Source of the DNA: Bin5 sp034428435
GTDB lineage: Bacteria; Chloroflexota; Anaerolineae; Caldilineales; Caldilineaceae
Assembly: GCA_034428435.1 (NCBI GenBank)
Contig: DAOUHY010000366.1
Location: forward strand, 1 to 64,000
Direction of reading: 5' to 3'
DNA: 64,000 bases
Shown: in pieces, positions 1 to 8,896 of the stretch
How positions within the stretch are numbered: the first letter of the stretch is position 1
Layout of the letters: each line of letters starts with the position of its first letter
The notes under the pieces: model-generated
What the model saw: only the letters and a program-made list of their open reading frames with translations
Told to the model about the DNA's origin: nothing
Database searches by the model: none
Position numbers and translations under genes: made by a program

Positions 1-17
1 ACGGGGCCTTGCGACGT

Positions 18-73
18 CTGGTCCGATAGCATTACTTAGAGAATTCTCTCTTGAGGTGATGCTATCGGACCAG
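18..73. repeat. Nested perfect palindrome
   Basis: Two 15-nt arms (18-32 CTGGTCCGATAGCAT and 59-73, its exact reverse complement) enclose a 26-nt loop that itself contains the 12-nt palindrome AGAGAATTCTCT (38-49). A further short inverted match, GAGGTGAT (53-60) with ATCACCTC (101-108), links the loop to downstream sequence. No T-run follows, so it is not a clear intrinsic terminator. It could be a mobile-element end, an operator or a structured RNA; nothing in the sequence decides. Confidence 0.6.
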
Positions 74-666
74 TACTGCTACTACAGTTATCCATAGGGC
101 ATCACCTCCTTGTGTTAAAGATACGCCGATAGTATTTCATAGTTCCAGAACATTGTCAAACCCGGAAGGTGACGTGGGTGCATCCCAGATTTGGGGCGAA
201 GAGGGTCAGGCAGGGAATGCGCGCCGGTGGTGGGCGATATTGTGTATTGGCTCTTTGCGGGGCACAGGGCAGGCACACGGCCTGCCCCTACCGGTGCGTG
301 TGGGAGTGGGACCGATTTCGCGGCATGACGCGGGTGAAAAACCGACGGTGACGACGCAATAGGAGGTTGCGCGGCACGAGGTGGGTGAGCGACTGGCGCC
401 GGCGGCGCGGCACGAAGGCGGCGCAGGCTGGCGTAAAGGGGGGCGTTGCGGGGGGCATCCCCCCGCACAAGGGGGGGGGGCCGAAGGCCCGACCGCCCAG
501 AACTGCAATGGTCAATTGTGGAGCTTTCGCTGCCTGAGAATCGAACGGGGGGTTACCGCGGCCTGGCTGCTTAATGATTATAGGTATTGTTCGCGCCCGT
601 TTTGAGATTCACAAGGTGAGGTAGCTTGTGGTCGACTGCCGGAGAGGAGGAAAACGGGCTTCAGTT
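74..666. other. Intergenic region with repeat fragments
   Basis: No convincing gene. It holds a copy of the GGGCAGGC/GCCTGCCC-type hairpin at 267-287, a sequence near 178-200 resembling the left part of the dispersed composite repeat at 20157, and a diverged copy of that repeat's twin-hairpin end at 439-499 (ends CCGCCCA like the others). The open frames here are short, GC-biased and run through the repeats. Confidence 0.6.
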
Positions 667-695
667 TTGGAGTCGTTAACTTCAGAGCTTATAAT
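667..695 (+). promoter_or_regulatory. Probable housekeeping-sigma promoter for secDF
   Basis: TTGGAG (667-672) is separated by exactly 17 bp from a perfect TATAAT (690-695). The start would lie near 702, giving secD a leader of about 200 nt. No riboswitch fold was recognised in that leader. Confidence 0.45.
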
Positions 696-899
696 GAATG
701 GGACTGCGTTCCTATATCAGCAGATTTGGTCTTGCCTACAGTCTGCGTTTCCGGCAAATGTGGCGTGTGCTCTGCCGACAATTGAATTCAAGGACCGGTG
801 GCTTTTGTCCCAAAGGGGTCGCGAACGAGTCCGCAAGACTATTATCAGGTCGTGAATCAGGTATCGCAGCTTGTTATGTGCGAGTCGTAGAGGTTTCTT

Positions 900-2300
900 A
901 TGCGCAATCAACTTATCTACGTTTTTCTTATCCTATGCCTTTTTGCCGCTTCTCTGTTTGTGGCTCTGCCGATTGACCACCCCGTCTGGCTGGAAGAAGG
1001 CCTGGCCCCAGGGGTTGATACCCAGCGTGACATCCGCGAGTTGACGCTTGGGCTGGATCTGAAGGGTGGGACTCAGGTCTTGCTGGAGGCGGAAATCAGT
1101 CAGGACCAACCCCTTCCGGAGGACGCCCTCAATTCGGCCAAGATAATTGTTGAGCAGAGGGTGAACGGCCTAGGGCTAGCCGAGCCGACCGTGCAATTGC
1201 AGGGCGAGCGGCGCATGATCGTCGAACTGCCGGGCGTCAAGAATCCAGACCAGGCCATCGAGACGATACGCTCCACTGGTCAGTTGGAGTTTGTCGATCT
1301 GGGCGGGCTTCCGGTCCGTCCCGATGACTTCATCAACACGACCAACCGGCCCGACGCGGTCGCGGCCTTGCAGGAAGCAATCGCCGCAGGAGAAGCCGCA
1401 CCTCAATCGATCCCATTCCCGGATGAGACATTCGAAACGATTATGACGGGCGACATTCTACAGGCTGTGGTCGCCACGCAGGATGAGTTTTCGTTCTGGC
1501 AGATCCAGTTCGATCTGAAAGGGGAAAGCAGCGGCGATTTCTTTGCCTACACGCGTGATAACATTGGTGAAGTCCTTGCGATAATTCTCGATGGGCGTGT
1601 TCTGTCGACTCCGGTTATCAATGCTGCGATCAACGACAACGGGGTAATAACTGGTGACTTTTCACAAGATGAAGCGGAAAGCCTGGCCATCCAGATGAGG
1701 TATGGCGCGTTACCGATTCCGCTTGAGGTTGTCGACGTGAGGACAATCGGCGCGAGCCTGGGACAGGATTCGATCGATCGCAGCTTACAGGCAGGTATTG
1801 TCGGCGGCGCCCTGGTGCTGATCTTTATGGTCCTACTTTACCGCTTGCCCGGGCTTCTGGCGACGGTGGCGCTGGCGATCTATGTGACCTTGAATCTGGC
1901 CATGTACAAACTGATGCCTGTGACTCTCACGCTGCCTGGCATAGCCGGATTCATTCTTTCAATAGGCATGGCGGTCGATGCCAATATACTTATCTTTGAA
2001 AGGATGAAGGAGGAACTGCGTAACGGAAGGTCGTTGCGGCTAGCTGTCGAAACCGGCTTCAGTCGCGCATGGCCAGCGATTCGTGACGGAAACCTCTCGA
2101 CTTTGATTTCATGTGCCGTGCTATACTGGTTTGGCAACAATTTTGGCGCAAGTGTTGTCAAAGGCTTCGCCATCACCCTTTCAGTTGGTGTCTTACTTTC
2201 AATGTTTACAGCCGTTTTCGTCACGCGCACATTCATGCGCGGGTTTCTCTCGAGCCAGGGGGAAAGGCTTCTGGGTAGCCGGGGATTGCTGGGCTACTGA
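900..2300 (+). CDS. secD: Protein translocase subunit SecD
   Basis: Inner-membrane subunit of the SecDF complex, which uses the proton gradient to pull secreted proteins from the SecYEG channel. The 466-residue protein has an N-terminal membrane anchor (about residues 5-24), the family motif LGLDLKGG at 50-57, a large extracytoplasmic region and a C-terminal bundle of membrane helices with GMAVDANILIFER around 356-368, the signature that carries the conserved Asp. It is shorter than E. coli SecD (about 615), as is usual outside the proteobacteria. The start follows an AGAGG stretch. secF follows 138 bp downstream on the same strand, the standard order. Identification is secure. Confidence 0.96.
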   Translation: MRNQLIYVFLILCLFAASLFVALPIDHPVWLEEGLAPGVDTQRDIRELTLGLDLKGGTQVLLEAEISQDQPLPEDALNSAKIIVEQRVNGLGLAEPTVQLQGERRMIVELPGVKNPDQAIETIRSTGQLEFVDLGGLPVRPDDFINTTNRPDAVAALQEAIAAGEAAPQSIPFPDETFETIMTGDILQAVVATQDEFSFWQIQFDLKGESSGDFFAYTRDNIGEVLAIILDGRVLSTPVINAAINDNGVITGDFSQDEAESLAIQMRYGALPIPLEVVDVRTIGASLGQDSIDRSLQAGIVGGALVLIFMVLLYRLPGLLATVALAIYVTLNLAMYKLMPVTLTLPGIAGFILSIGMAVDANILIFERMKEELRNGRSLRLAVETGFSRAWPAIRDGNLSTLISCAVLYWFGNNFGASVVKGFAITLSVGVLLSMFTAVFVTRTFMRGFLSSQGERLLGSRGLLGY

Positions 2301-2438
2301 TTGCGGATGCGCCTGACTTGGATTCGTCGTCAGGATATGTGATGGCGGGTAGGCCGAGTGAGTTCGCTGTAAAGGATTCGCGCAACTGCTGCGTATTATG
2401 GTAGTGGGATAGCTGCTCGCAACACGAAAGAGTAACTC

Positions 2439-3386
2439 ATGTATCGCTTGGTTGAACGTAGAAGGCTCTGGTTTCTGATTTCCTCGCTTGGAATCCTACC
2501 GGGCATCCTCTTCATCATTTGGAACCTCTCCTCTGCCGGAACTCTTTTGCCTCTCAGTATTGACTACACCGGCGGGACACAGTGGGAAATGCGTTTTTCC
2601 GAACCGATCGCGCCGTCAGCGTTGGGCAATGTGTTTGTCGAAGCCGGGTTCACAGACACCAAGGCCTTTAATGTCGACGACGATCGCACTGTTCAGGTCA
2701 AATTCAAGAATATCGACATCTCTCAAAAGGAGGTGATCGAGCAAGCAATTGTCGAACAGTTCGGCGAATTTGATGAGCGGCTCTACCGCAGCATAGGCCC
2801 AGCCATCGGCGCAGAGGTAAGCCAGGCGGCGCTGCTCGCGGTGATCGCAGCCTCCCTGTTGATCCTAGCCTACATTGCCTTGGCATTTCGAGAGATTTCG
2901 CACCCGTTTCGCTATGGGGTGGCGGCGATCGCGGCGCTGGTGCATGATGTCCTGATCACAGTTTCCTTCCTTTCAATAATGAACCTGATACTCGGATGGG
3001 AGTTGGATGCACTTTTCCTGACAGCGACTTTGACAGTCATCGGTTTCAGCGTCAACGATACGATCGTAATCTTCGACAGAGTTCGAGAAAATCTTCGCCG
3101 TCATCGGGGAGAGCCGCTGGCGATGGTTGCAAACCGCAGTATCATTGAAACGGCACAGCGTTCAATCGCTACCCAGGTGACAGCGCTCCTTGTGCTTGCG
3201 GCCATCCTAATCTTTGGTGGGAGCACGTTGCGTATCTTTATGGCGACGTTGATTGTCGGCCTCGTGTCCGGAACTTACAGTTCCATATTCACAGCCACAC
3301 CGCTGGTTGTCGCCTGGGAAGAAGGCTCCTTCTTACCCAAGACAAGTAAGCCTGTCAGGGCCAGGGAACAGACCGCGCCTGCTTAG
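2439..3386 (+). CDS. secF: Protein translocase subunit SecF
   Basis: Partner of SecD in the proton-driven SecDF translocation motor of the cytoplasmic membrane. The 315-residue protein has an N-terminal helix (about 10-29), the SecF motif SIDYTGG at 40-46, a periplasmic-type domain to about residue 125, then five helices with GFSVNDTIVIFDRVREN at 202-218, which contains the conserved Asp of the membrane core. The length is typical. The gene starts at ATG 2439 close behind secD and is probably co-transcribed with it. The tail after residue 295 is basic and likely cytoplasmic. Confidence 0.96.
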   Translation: MYRLVERRRLWFLISSLGILPGILFIIWNLSSAGTLLPLSIDYTGGTQWEMRFSEPIAPSALGNVFVEAGFTDTKAFNVDDDRTVQVKFKNIDISQKEVIEQAIVEQFGEFDERLYRSIGPAIGAEVSQAALLAVIAASLLILAYIALAFREISHPFRYGVAAIAALVHDVLITVSFLSIMNLILGWELDALFLTATLTVIGFSVNDTIVIFDRVRENLRRHRGEPLAMVANRSIIETAQRSIATQVTALLVLAAILIFGGSTLRIFMATLIVGLVSGTYSSIFTATPLVVAWEEGSFLPKTSKPVRAREQTAPA

Positions 3387-3420
3387 TTTGGTATAGCCTT
3401 CTTGAGATTCAACGCGCTTT

Positions 3421-3441
3421 TCCTGGGCCATTCGCCCAGGA
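3421..3441 (+). terminator. Hairpin after secF (possible terminator)
   Basis: TCCTGGGC and GCCCAGGA form an 8-bp stem with a 5-nt loop, 35 bp beyond the secF stop. There is no downstream T-run, so Rho-independent termination is doubtful. It may only protect the 3' end of the secDF mRNA. Confidence 0.25.
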
Positions 3442-3617
3442 GAATTCCCCACTCGTTGACAGTGCAATGGAGAGCAGCCCACTTTCGCCGCGGCTGCCAA
3501 CCCAGCCACATAAGTTTCCACATAAGCAGGACACATTGAGGGTCTACCGCAGCGCCGTTTCCAGCGGATTGCGTTGAGGGCCCACTGCCCCCGAACCGAC
3601 TTCAGTCGGACATTCGA

Positions 3618-4856
3618 ATGACCAGAATGACAGTCGACAGGGCCAGGAACCGAGACAGATTGAAGCGTGTCCGTTCAGATTCACTCTCAGGTCGAGGACA
3701 CGTTGCAAGGTTTCACCCGTTCTTGCTGACTGTGTATTGTCTGATTGCTCTCTTTCTCTGCGGATTCGGGCCGCCGACTATAGTGGACCGAGACGTGGCT
3801 TCGCGCCAGAGGTACACTGTCGGACAATTGCGGCAGATTCAGCAGGCACATGCTCCGCCGCCCGGAATCAGCGCCGTTTCGGTCTTGGTGTACGATCTTG
3901 AAAGCGGGCGGGAACTCATGGAGAAGGCGTCTCACTTACCGGTTTCGCCTGCGAGCCTGGCCAAACTGATGACAGCCCTGCTGGTCATTGAACAGGACCG
4001 CCTTGCGGAACGGGTTACGATTCAACAGGCTGACCTGATCGGTGAAGCTACCATGGGACTGAGCGCGGGAGAGGAGCTGCGTGTCGAGGAGCTTCTATGG
4101 GGGCTGCTGATACCAAGCGGCAATGATGCGGCCATGGCGCTGGCACGCCACCACGCAGGGCAGTTGGATGCGTTCGTGGAGCAGATGAATCTGCGGGCAG
4201 GGGATTTGGGCATGCGCGACACCCTGTTCCATAATCCCACTGGATTCGATGCCGACGGTCAGGTCAGCAGTGCACATGACCTGTTGACTCTCGTCAGACT
4301 GCTCTGGGAGTACCCCTTATTCCGTGAAATAGTTGGTACTTCTTCGACTACGGTGGCCAACCGAGAACTACAGTCGACAAACCGCCTTTTGGGTTCATAT
4401 TCGGGAGCAAATGGGGTCAAGACCGGTACTACGCGGCAGAGCGGCCAATCTTTGATCGCCGGCGTTGACGTTGGGGGACATCAGCTCTTTGCCATGGTGC
4501 TGGGAAGTGTGGATCGTTACCACGACATGAGATTGGTCTTGCACTCCGTCCGGGGAAACTATAGTTGGGTCCCTCTACGCATGCCGAAGCGCCCTACTGC
4601 ACTGGACCGCCTATTTGATGCCGAAGGCAATCGATGGATTCTGCGTGCAGACGGGATAAATGTTGACCCGGCGGCGATGGAGGCGGTTCCATACTTTGAA
4701 AGACTTCTGGCCGGCTGGGAGCGCGGAGAGCTCCAGGTCTTCCGGCGCCTGCATCCCCCGCCTTCCGGTGTGTGGACCACAGGCATGCCTGCCGGCATAT
4801 TAGAATGGCGCTTGGGCGATTCGTTGATTGCGACGCAGCGCCTTTTTGTTCAGTGA
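3618..4856 (+). CDS. D-alanyl-D-alanine carboxypeptidase (peptidase S11)
   Basis: A penicillin-binding serine peptidase that trims the terminal D-Ala from peptidoglycan stem peptides outside the membrane. All three active-site motifs are present: S113-L-A-K116 (nucleophile and general base), S167-G-N169 and K268-T-G270. A hydrophobic segment at about residues 36-51 is a signal peptide or anchor, preceded by an unusually long basic N-terminus, so a later start is possible. After the catalytic core (to about residue 310) comes a poorly conserved C-terminal region of about 100 residues in the position of the PBP5-C domain. A Chloroflexota cell envelope is often described as monoderm and peptidoglycan-poor, so a catalytically complete enzyme is informative. 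The exact paralogue type (DacA, DacB or DacF) is not resolved. Confidence 0.88.
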   Translation: MTRMTVDRARNRDRLKRVRSDSLSGRGHVARFHPFLLTVYCLIALFLCGFGPPTIVDRDVASRQRYTVGQLRQIQQAHAPPPGISAVSVLVYDLESGRELMEKASHLPVSPASLAKLMTALLVIEQDRLAERVTIQQADLIGEATMGLSAGEELRVEELLWGLLIPSGNDAAMALARHHAGQLDAFVEQMNLRAGDLGMRDTLFHNPTGFDADGQVSSAHDLLTLVRLLWEYPLFREIVGTSSTTVANRELQSTNRLLGSYSGANGVKTGTTRQSGQSLIAGVDVGGHQLFAMVLGSVDRYHDMRLVLHSVRGNYSWVPLRMPKRPTALDRLFDAEGNRWILRADGINVDPAAMEAVPYFERLLAGWERGELQVFRRLHPPPSGVWTTGMPAGILEWRLGDSLIATQRLFVQ

Positions 4857-5110
4857 TTAAGGCTACTAAGTCATGTTCTGTGTGTGTACCGTGTGCGGTC
4901 CGTCTGGGCGGAATGTACCGGCAGAATTTCTGTAGCGGGCTCGCGATGGTCATAGTGGTGAACGTTGTGTATGTATGGGAGTCGGCTCGCCTGTCTTGCC
5001 TGGGCCGGCACATACTCGGAATCCGCCAAGACGCGGGGTGGAGGGGTGAAGCCCGGCCGCCGCGAGACGACAACTTCAAATTAGCCACACACTTGCTACG
5101 GCGCGGACAG

Positions 5111-5174
5111 GAGAGGGGGCGTTGCGGGGGCGGAGCCCCCGCACAAGGGAGGGCCGAATAGGCCCGACCGCCCA
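5111..5174 (+). repeat. Dispersed repeat, twin-hairpin end (truncated copy)
   Basis: Matches the 3' part of the composite repeats at 20157, 34739 and 57570 almost base for base. It contains a GCGGGGGC/GCCCCCGC hairpin with loop GGA and a second GGGCC/GGCCC hairpin, then ends CCGCCCA. It sits in the 4857-5302 gap between the carboxypeptidase and the pseudouridine synthase; the rest of that gap shows no gene. Confidence 0.75.
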
Positions 5175-5323
5175 AATGCGAGGAGAGAGAATAGAGCAAA
5201 CGCTTCTCTCACTGAATCATGGGCGCCATTGGGTAAAGATTAAGCAGTGACAGTGATCTGTTTGATCAGACGCATTCAAAGAGAGACTCATGTCTGTGCA
5301 TAGTGACCAAGTCTTCAAGTCAG

Positions 5324-6220
5324 ATGGCTGAAGAGCGACTGCAGAAGGTACTGGCGTCAGCCGGCGTTGCCAGCCGCAGAGCCAGTGAGAAGTTGATAAA
5401 CGCGGGACGCGTGCGTGTCGATGGCAGGGTTGTCACCACACTGGGCACGAAAGTGGATCCGGCCACTGCTTCTATTACCGTTGACGGTCGTCCTGTCCTT
5501 TTCTCCGATAGCAAGGCTTACTTCAGAGTCTACAAGCCGCGGGGGATCCTGAGTGACATTGGGGGGGACACGCGCGGGCGCAGAACGGTCGGCCACCTGC
5601 TGCCTAAGGGGGCCGGGCGCGTGTTTCCAGTTGGGCGGTTGGACCTGAACAGCGAGGGCCTTGTCCTGTTGACGGACGACGGGGCATTGGCCAACCGACT
5701 GACCCACCCCCGCTTTGAGCATCCCAAGACATACTACGTACTGGTGGCACAACGGCCATCTGTCGACGCGCTAGTTCAGCTGCGTGAAGGGGTTGAAATT
5801 GAGAGCGGTCGGACCGTGCCGGCCCGCGTCGAAATCGCGGACAAGCTGCCGGCCCGGCTGACACTGGACAAGGGCACTCAGAGTTTCGGGGCGGCTCCGG
5901 CTGACGGATGGAAGACCTCGCCACCTGAGAAGGGCGTATGGCTGCGGATTGTCTTGCGCGAGGGGAAGAAGCGACAGATTCGGCACATGGCAGCAGCTGT
6001 TCGAATCGATCTCAGACGGCTCATTCGCTGGTCCATAGGCCCGCTGACACTGGAAGGCCTTGAGCCCGGCGTGTGCAGGGAGCTGACGCGTGGTGAGGTA
6101 TACGCGCTAAAGCAGATGGTAGGCAATGGTTCCGAAAGAGGCTCATCGCGAGGCCGGCCCAAAAAGCGAACCGACCCGTCGCGGGCGAAGCGGCGTTTTT
6201 CACCTCGGAACAGGCGTTGA
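5324..6220 (+). CDS. rluB: Pseudouridine synthase, RsuA/RluB family
   Basis: Converts a specific uridine in rRNA to pseudouridine, most likely in 23S rRNA if it is a true RluB. From ATG 5324 the protein begins MAEERLQKVLASAGVASRR, the standard opening of the N-terminal S4 RNA-binding domain (to about residue 60). The catalytic domain carries GRLDLNSEGLVLLT with the catalytic Asp at residue 107, and the C-terminal KKRQIRHM motif is typical. The tail is very basic. A GTG at 5303 would add seven residues. A 13-codon reading frame opens at ATG 5290 behind an AGAGAG and stops at 5331, overlapping the start; it may be a leader peptide. RluB versus RsuA is inferred. Confidence 0.88.
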   Translation: MAEERLQKVLASAGVASRRASEKLINAGRVRVDGRVVTTLGTKVDPATASITVDGRPVLFSDSKAYFRVYKPRGILSDIGGDTRGRRTVGHLLPKGAGRVFPVGRLDLNSEGLVLLTDDGALANRLTHPRFEHPKTYYVLVAQRPSVDALVQLREGVEIESGRTVPARVEIADKLPARLTLDKGTQSFGAAPADGWKTSPPEKGVWLRIVLREGKKRQIRHMAAAVRIDLRRLIRWSIGPLTLEGLEPGVCRELTRGEVYALKQMVGNGSERGSSRGRPKKRTDPSRAKRRFSPRNRR

Positions 6221-6316
6221 TGTTCGGATGGCGCAACAGTTGCGCCTCCCGGCGTTGCCGAAAACTGACTGAAAGCAAGCCTGGTCAGTGTTGCCTCTTG
6301 CGTCGTCCTCACCTCA

Positions 6317-7153
6317 ATGCCTCAACCAACTAACGGGACCGCACGCCCACCCGATTTGCGAATTTCCCCTCTTATTCAGGTGATCGCGGTGAATGCGATA
6401 GCAATTGATGGGCCGGCAGCATCCGGCAAGAGCACTGTCGGCTTCCTGGTTGGCCAGAGCCTGGGCTTTCTCTTCTTCGATACCGGAGTCATGTATCGTG
6501 CAGTGGCTTGGGCTATACAAGACAGAGGAATCAGCAGCACCGACAGTGAGGCTGTTGGCCGCATGGCGGAAGAGTTGCCGATTGGCGTCAGTGCGCCGAG
6601 CAGTGAGGAACCAGACGGCCGCCAGGCGACGATCCAGATCGGTGAATTGGACGTAACCTGGTCCATTCGCAGCCCCGAGGTCGACAGGATTGTCTCCGTT
6701 GTGGCAGCCAACAGCCAGGTCAGGCAAGCATTGACCCAGAAACAGCGGCTCATCGGACTGGAACACGGGTCGGGAGAGGCGGGTGTGGTGATGGTAGGCA
6801 GGGACATTGGCACGGTCGTCCTTCCTGAAGCCCCCTTGAAGATATACTTGGAGGCGCCGATAGAAGAACGGGCAAGGCGCCGGTTTCTTGAGCTTTCCCA
6901 AAGAGGGAAAGATGTCAAACTGGCCCGGATCCTGGAGGATATGCGAGTTCGGGATCTGATAGACAGTGAACGAGCGGTTGCGCCGCTTCGACCCGCCCAA
7001 GATGCGCATGAGATCCAGACGTACGGCGCAACCATTCAGGAGGTCGTCGAACAGATTCTTTTGCTCGCCGAGAAGGTTCTTGGTGTCGGACTGATTTCCT
7101 GCGGCAAAGAGGATATTTCTTCAGAAGGTTCCTCAGGTATCGCTCTGGTCTAA
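6317..7153 (+). CDS. cmk: Cytidylate kinase
   Basis: Phosphorylates CMP and dCMP with ATP in nucleotide salvage and supply. The P-loop GPAASGKST is at residues 32-40, followed by the family sequence FFDTGVMYRAVA and, in the C-terminal half, GRDIGTVVLPEAPLKIYLEA with RARRR, the LID arginines. Cmk normally begins only a few residues before the P-loop. The 30-residue lead from ATG 6317 has no ribosome site, so GTG 6380 or GTG 6389 may be the real start. The C-terminus runs about 30 residues past the usual end. It is placed after the pseudouridine synthase, a common bacterial pairing. Confidence 0.92.
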   Translation: MPQPTNGTARPPDLRISPLIQVIAVNAIAIDGPAASGKSTVGFLVGQSLGFLFFDTGVMYRAVAWAIQDRGISSTDSEAVGRMAEELPIGVSAPSSEEPDGRQATIQIGELDVTWSIRSPEVDRIVSVVAANSQVRQALTQKQRLIGLEHGSGEAGVVMVGRDIGTVVLPEAPLKIYLEAPIEERARRRFLELSQRGKDVKLARILEDMRVRDLIDSERAVAPLRPAQDAHEIQTYGATIQEVVEQILLLAEKVLGVGLISCGKEDISSEGSSGIALV

Positions 7154-7342
7154 GTATGGGCTTTGCTCTGTTGACGTCCATCCAGGGTCCTTATCGGTTT
7201 CTCGCTTTTTCCTCCATAGTCAATTAAACACGGGACGGTCTGCATCCGCTGCGGCTGTTATCGGATTGTGGTATGATTGCTGGCAGTTTTGTGGGTTTTT
7301 TCGGGTTGTAGGAATTTAAATTCAGCGCAAAGAGGTAGGAAA

Positions 7343-8311
7343 ATGGCCGCGCTGACAGGTGAGCAGAAACTTGAGATGTTTTACTGGATGGTCCTGGCTC
7401 GGACCTTCGATGAGGGCATGGTTTCGCTTTGGAAACAGGGCCGGGGGTTAGGTGGGACGTTCAGCCAGCGGGGACATGAGGCGGTCAGCGTGGGCTCGGC
7501 CTACGCACTGGCGCCCGAGGACATCATTGCCCCGATGCACCGGGATATCGGGGCCTATTTCCTAAGGGGGTTGACCCCGCGTCGAGTATTTGGCAACCTG
7601 CTGGGAAAAGTGACAGGTGTTTCCGGGGGGCGTGACGCAAATATTCACGGCATGGGTGATCTGAGTCTGAACATCGTTGGCTACATCAGTCACATTCCCA
7701 TGTCGATGCCGATCACGCTGGGGGTTGCGATGAGCCTCAAACTGCGGAACGAGGCCAAGGTCGCGATGACTTATGTTGGTGACGGCGGCAGCAACGCCGG
7801 CCTTTGGCACGAAACGCTCAACATGGCAGCTCTTTACAAGGTACCGTATGTGCTGATTGTCGAGAACAACCAGTACGCCTACTCGACCCACGTATCGGAC
7901 CAGATGCCGATTGAGAACATTGCCGACCGTGCCGCGGGCTACAATATGCCCGGGACAATTGTGGACGGAAACGACGTCGAGGCGGTGCATATTGCGACGC
8001 GTGAGGCGGTGGACCGGGCAAGGGAGGGAGGCGGCCCGTCACTCATTGAAGCCAAGACGATGCGAATGATGGGCCACGCAATCCATGACGGCGCCGAATA
8101 TGTGCCGCGTGAACTCCTGGCCAAGTGGGAGAAAAAGGACCCGATTGCCCGCTATCAGGCCAGGCTACTGGCTGAAGGGGTGGCGGACATAGAAGAGTTG
8201 AATGAGATTCGCCAACGTGCTGCGGTTGAAATAGAAGACGCGATCGAGTTCGCCGAATCCAGTCCGTTTCCCGATCCGGAATCTGTTGAAGAGGGCATAT
8301 ACGCGCCCTGA
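7343..8311 (+). CDS. Pyruvate/acetoin dehydrogenase E1 component, alpha subunit
   Basis: Thiamine-diphosphate-dependent alpha subunit of a 2-oxoacid or acetoin dehydrogenase complex. The TPP/Mg motif starts GDGGSN at residue 146 and ends with VENNQYAYST; the phosphorylation-loop-like segment follows. The start at ATG 7343 is chosen because AGAGG lies at 7331-7335; the frame is open to 7277 but that stretch does not resemble the family. An extended -10 (TGGTATGAT) ends at 7277, about 65 bp upstream. At 322 residues the length is normal. No beta subunit, E2 or E3 is adjacent and a terminator follows, so the partner must be encoded elsewhere. Substrate (pyruvate, acetoin or branched-chain) cannot be told. 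Confidence 0.88.
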   Translation: MAALTGEQKLEMFYWMVLARTFDEGMVSLWKQGRGLGGTFSQRGHEAVSVGSAYALAPEDIIAPMHRDIGAYFLRGLTPRRVFGNLLGKVTGVSGGRDANIHGMGDLSLNIVGYISHIPMSMPITLGVAMSLKLRNEAKVAMTYVGDGGSNAGLWHETLNMAALYKVPYVLIVENNQYAYSTHVSDQMPIENIADRAAGYNMPGTIVDGNDVEAVHIATREAVDRAREGGGPSLIEAKTMRMMGHAIHDGAEYVPRELLAKWEKKDPIARYQARLLAEGVADIEELNEIRQRAAVEIEDAIEFAESSPFPDPESVEEGIYAP

Positions 8312-8408
8312 AGTAGAAGATGTTGAAGCTGCAAGCAGTTGGTGACGACTCCAGGCCGCTTACCTGAATGCCCAGAAGCTGGGTGCAACCAGCAGGAATC
8401 CATGCTCG

Positions 8409-8441
8409 TCGCCGGCCGCGATTCGGCCGGCGATTCTTTTT
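8409..8441 (+). terminator. Rho-independent terminator
   Basis: Perfect 10-bp GC-rich stem (TCGCCGGCCG, 8409-8418, with CGGCCGGCGA, 8424-8433), loop CGATT, then TTCTTTTT. It lies about 100 bp after the E1 alpha stop and should end that transcript. Confidence 0.85.
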
Positions 8442-8896
8442 GAAAGTCGCAGACTTTGGCAGGCCCGCGTGCACTCACGGATTGCCTCGCATAGTGCCCA
8501 TGGGTAGGGGCACTCTCGGCTGTGACTCGGAGATACAGATGGTTGAGCCAATTGCCTTCCACAGACTCGTAGAACGTGTCCAGGCTCTCTTGCACAGAGG
8601 CGAATCGCACCCGGTGACAGATACCGGTTGGCCCAGGTGAATGAAGAGGCGGTGATCTTCAGCCCTCCGCCGCGTGCGATCCGCGCCCGTCTGGCTTGTT
8701 TGGACCTCCGCCAAGAGTAGATATCTACCGGTCTACAAGGCTTCGTGAGAGCGGGCCCCCTGACTTCTTGGCAGTGCGATTTTCGTACTCCCCTGCTACA
8801 TAGCGAAAGAGTCCTTGCAACAACCAGAAAGAACCCAATTGGGCTCAATTGCCTGAAAGCTTACGTCATAACTGTGTAATCTGATTGAAGTCGGGT
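8442..8896. other. Intergenic, no gene recognised
   Basis: Between the terminator and the end of the convergent membrane-protein gene. A small GTGCCC/GGGCAC hairpin lies at 8494-8513 and resembles the stem of the dispersed hairpin family. The long minus-strand reading frames here show no domain or family-like motif. Confidence 0.5.

Noticed and set aside
698..976. 92-codon frame before secD
   Set aside because: Overlaps the secD start in another frame and shows no domain; probably untranslated leader.
3421..3441. Strong terminator after secF
   Set aside because: Stem is good but no T-run on either side, so it is listed only as a weak feature.
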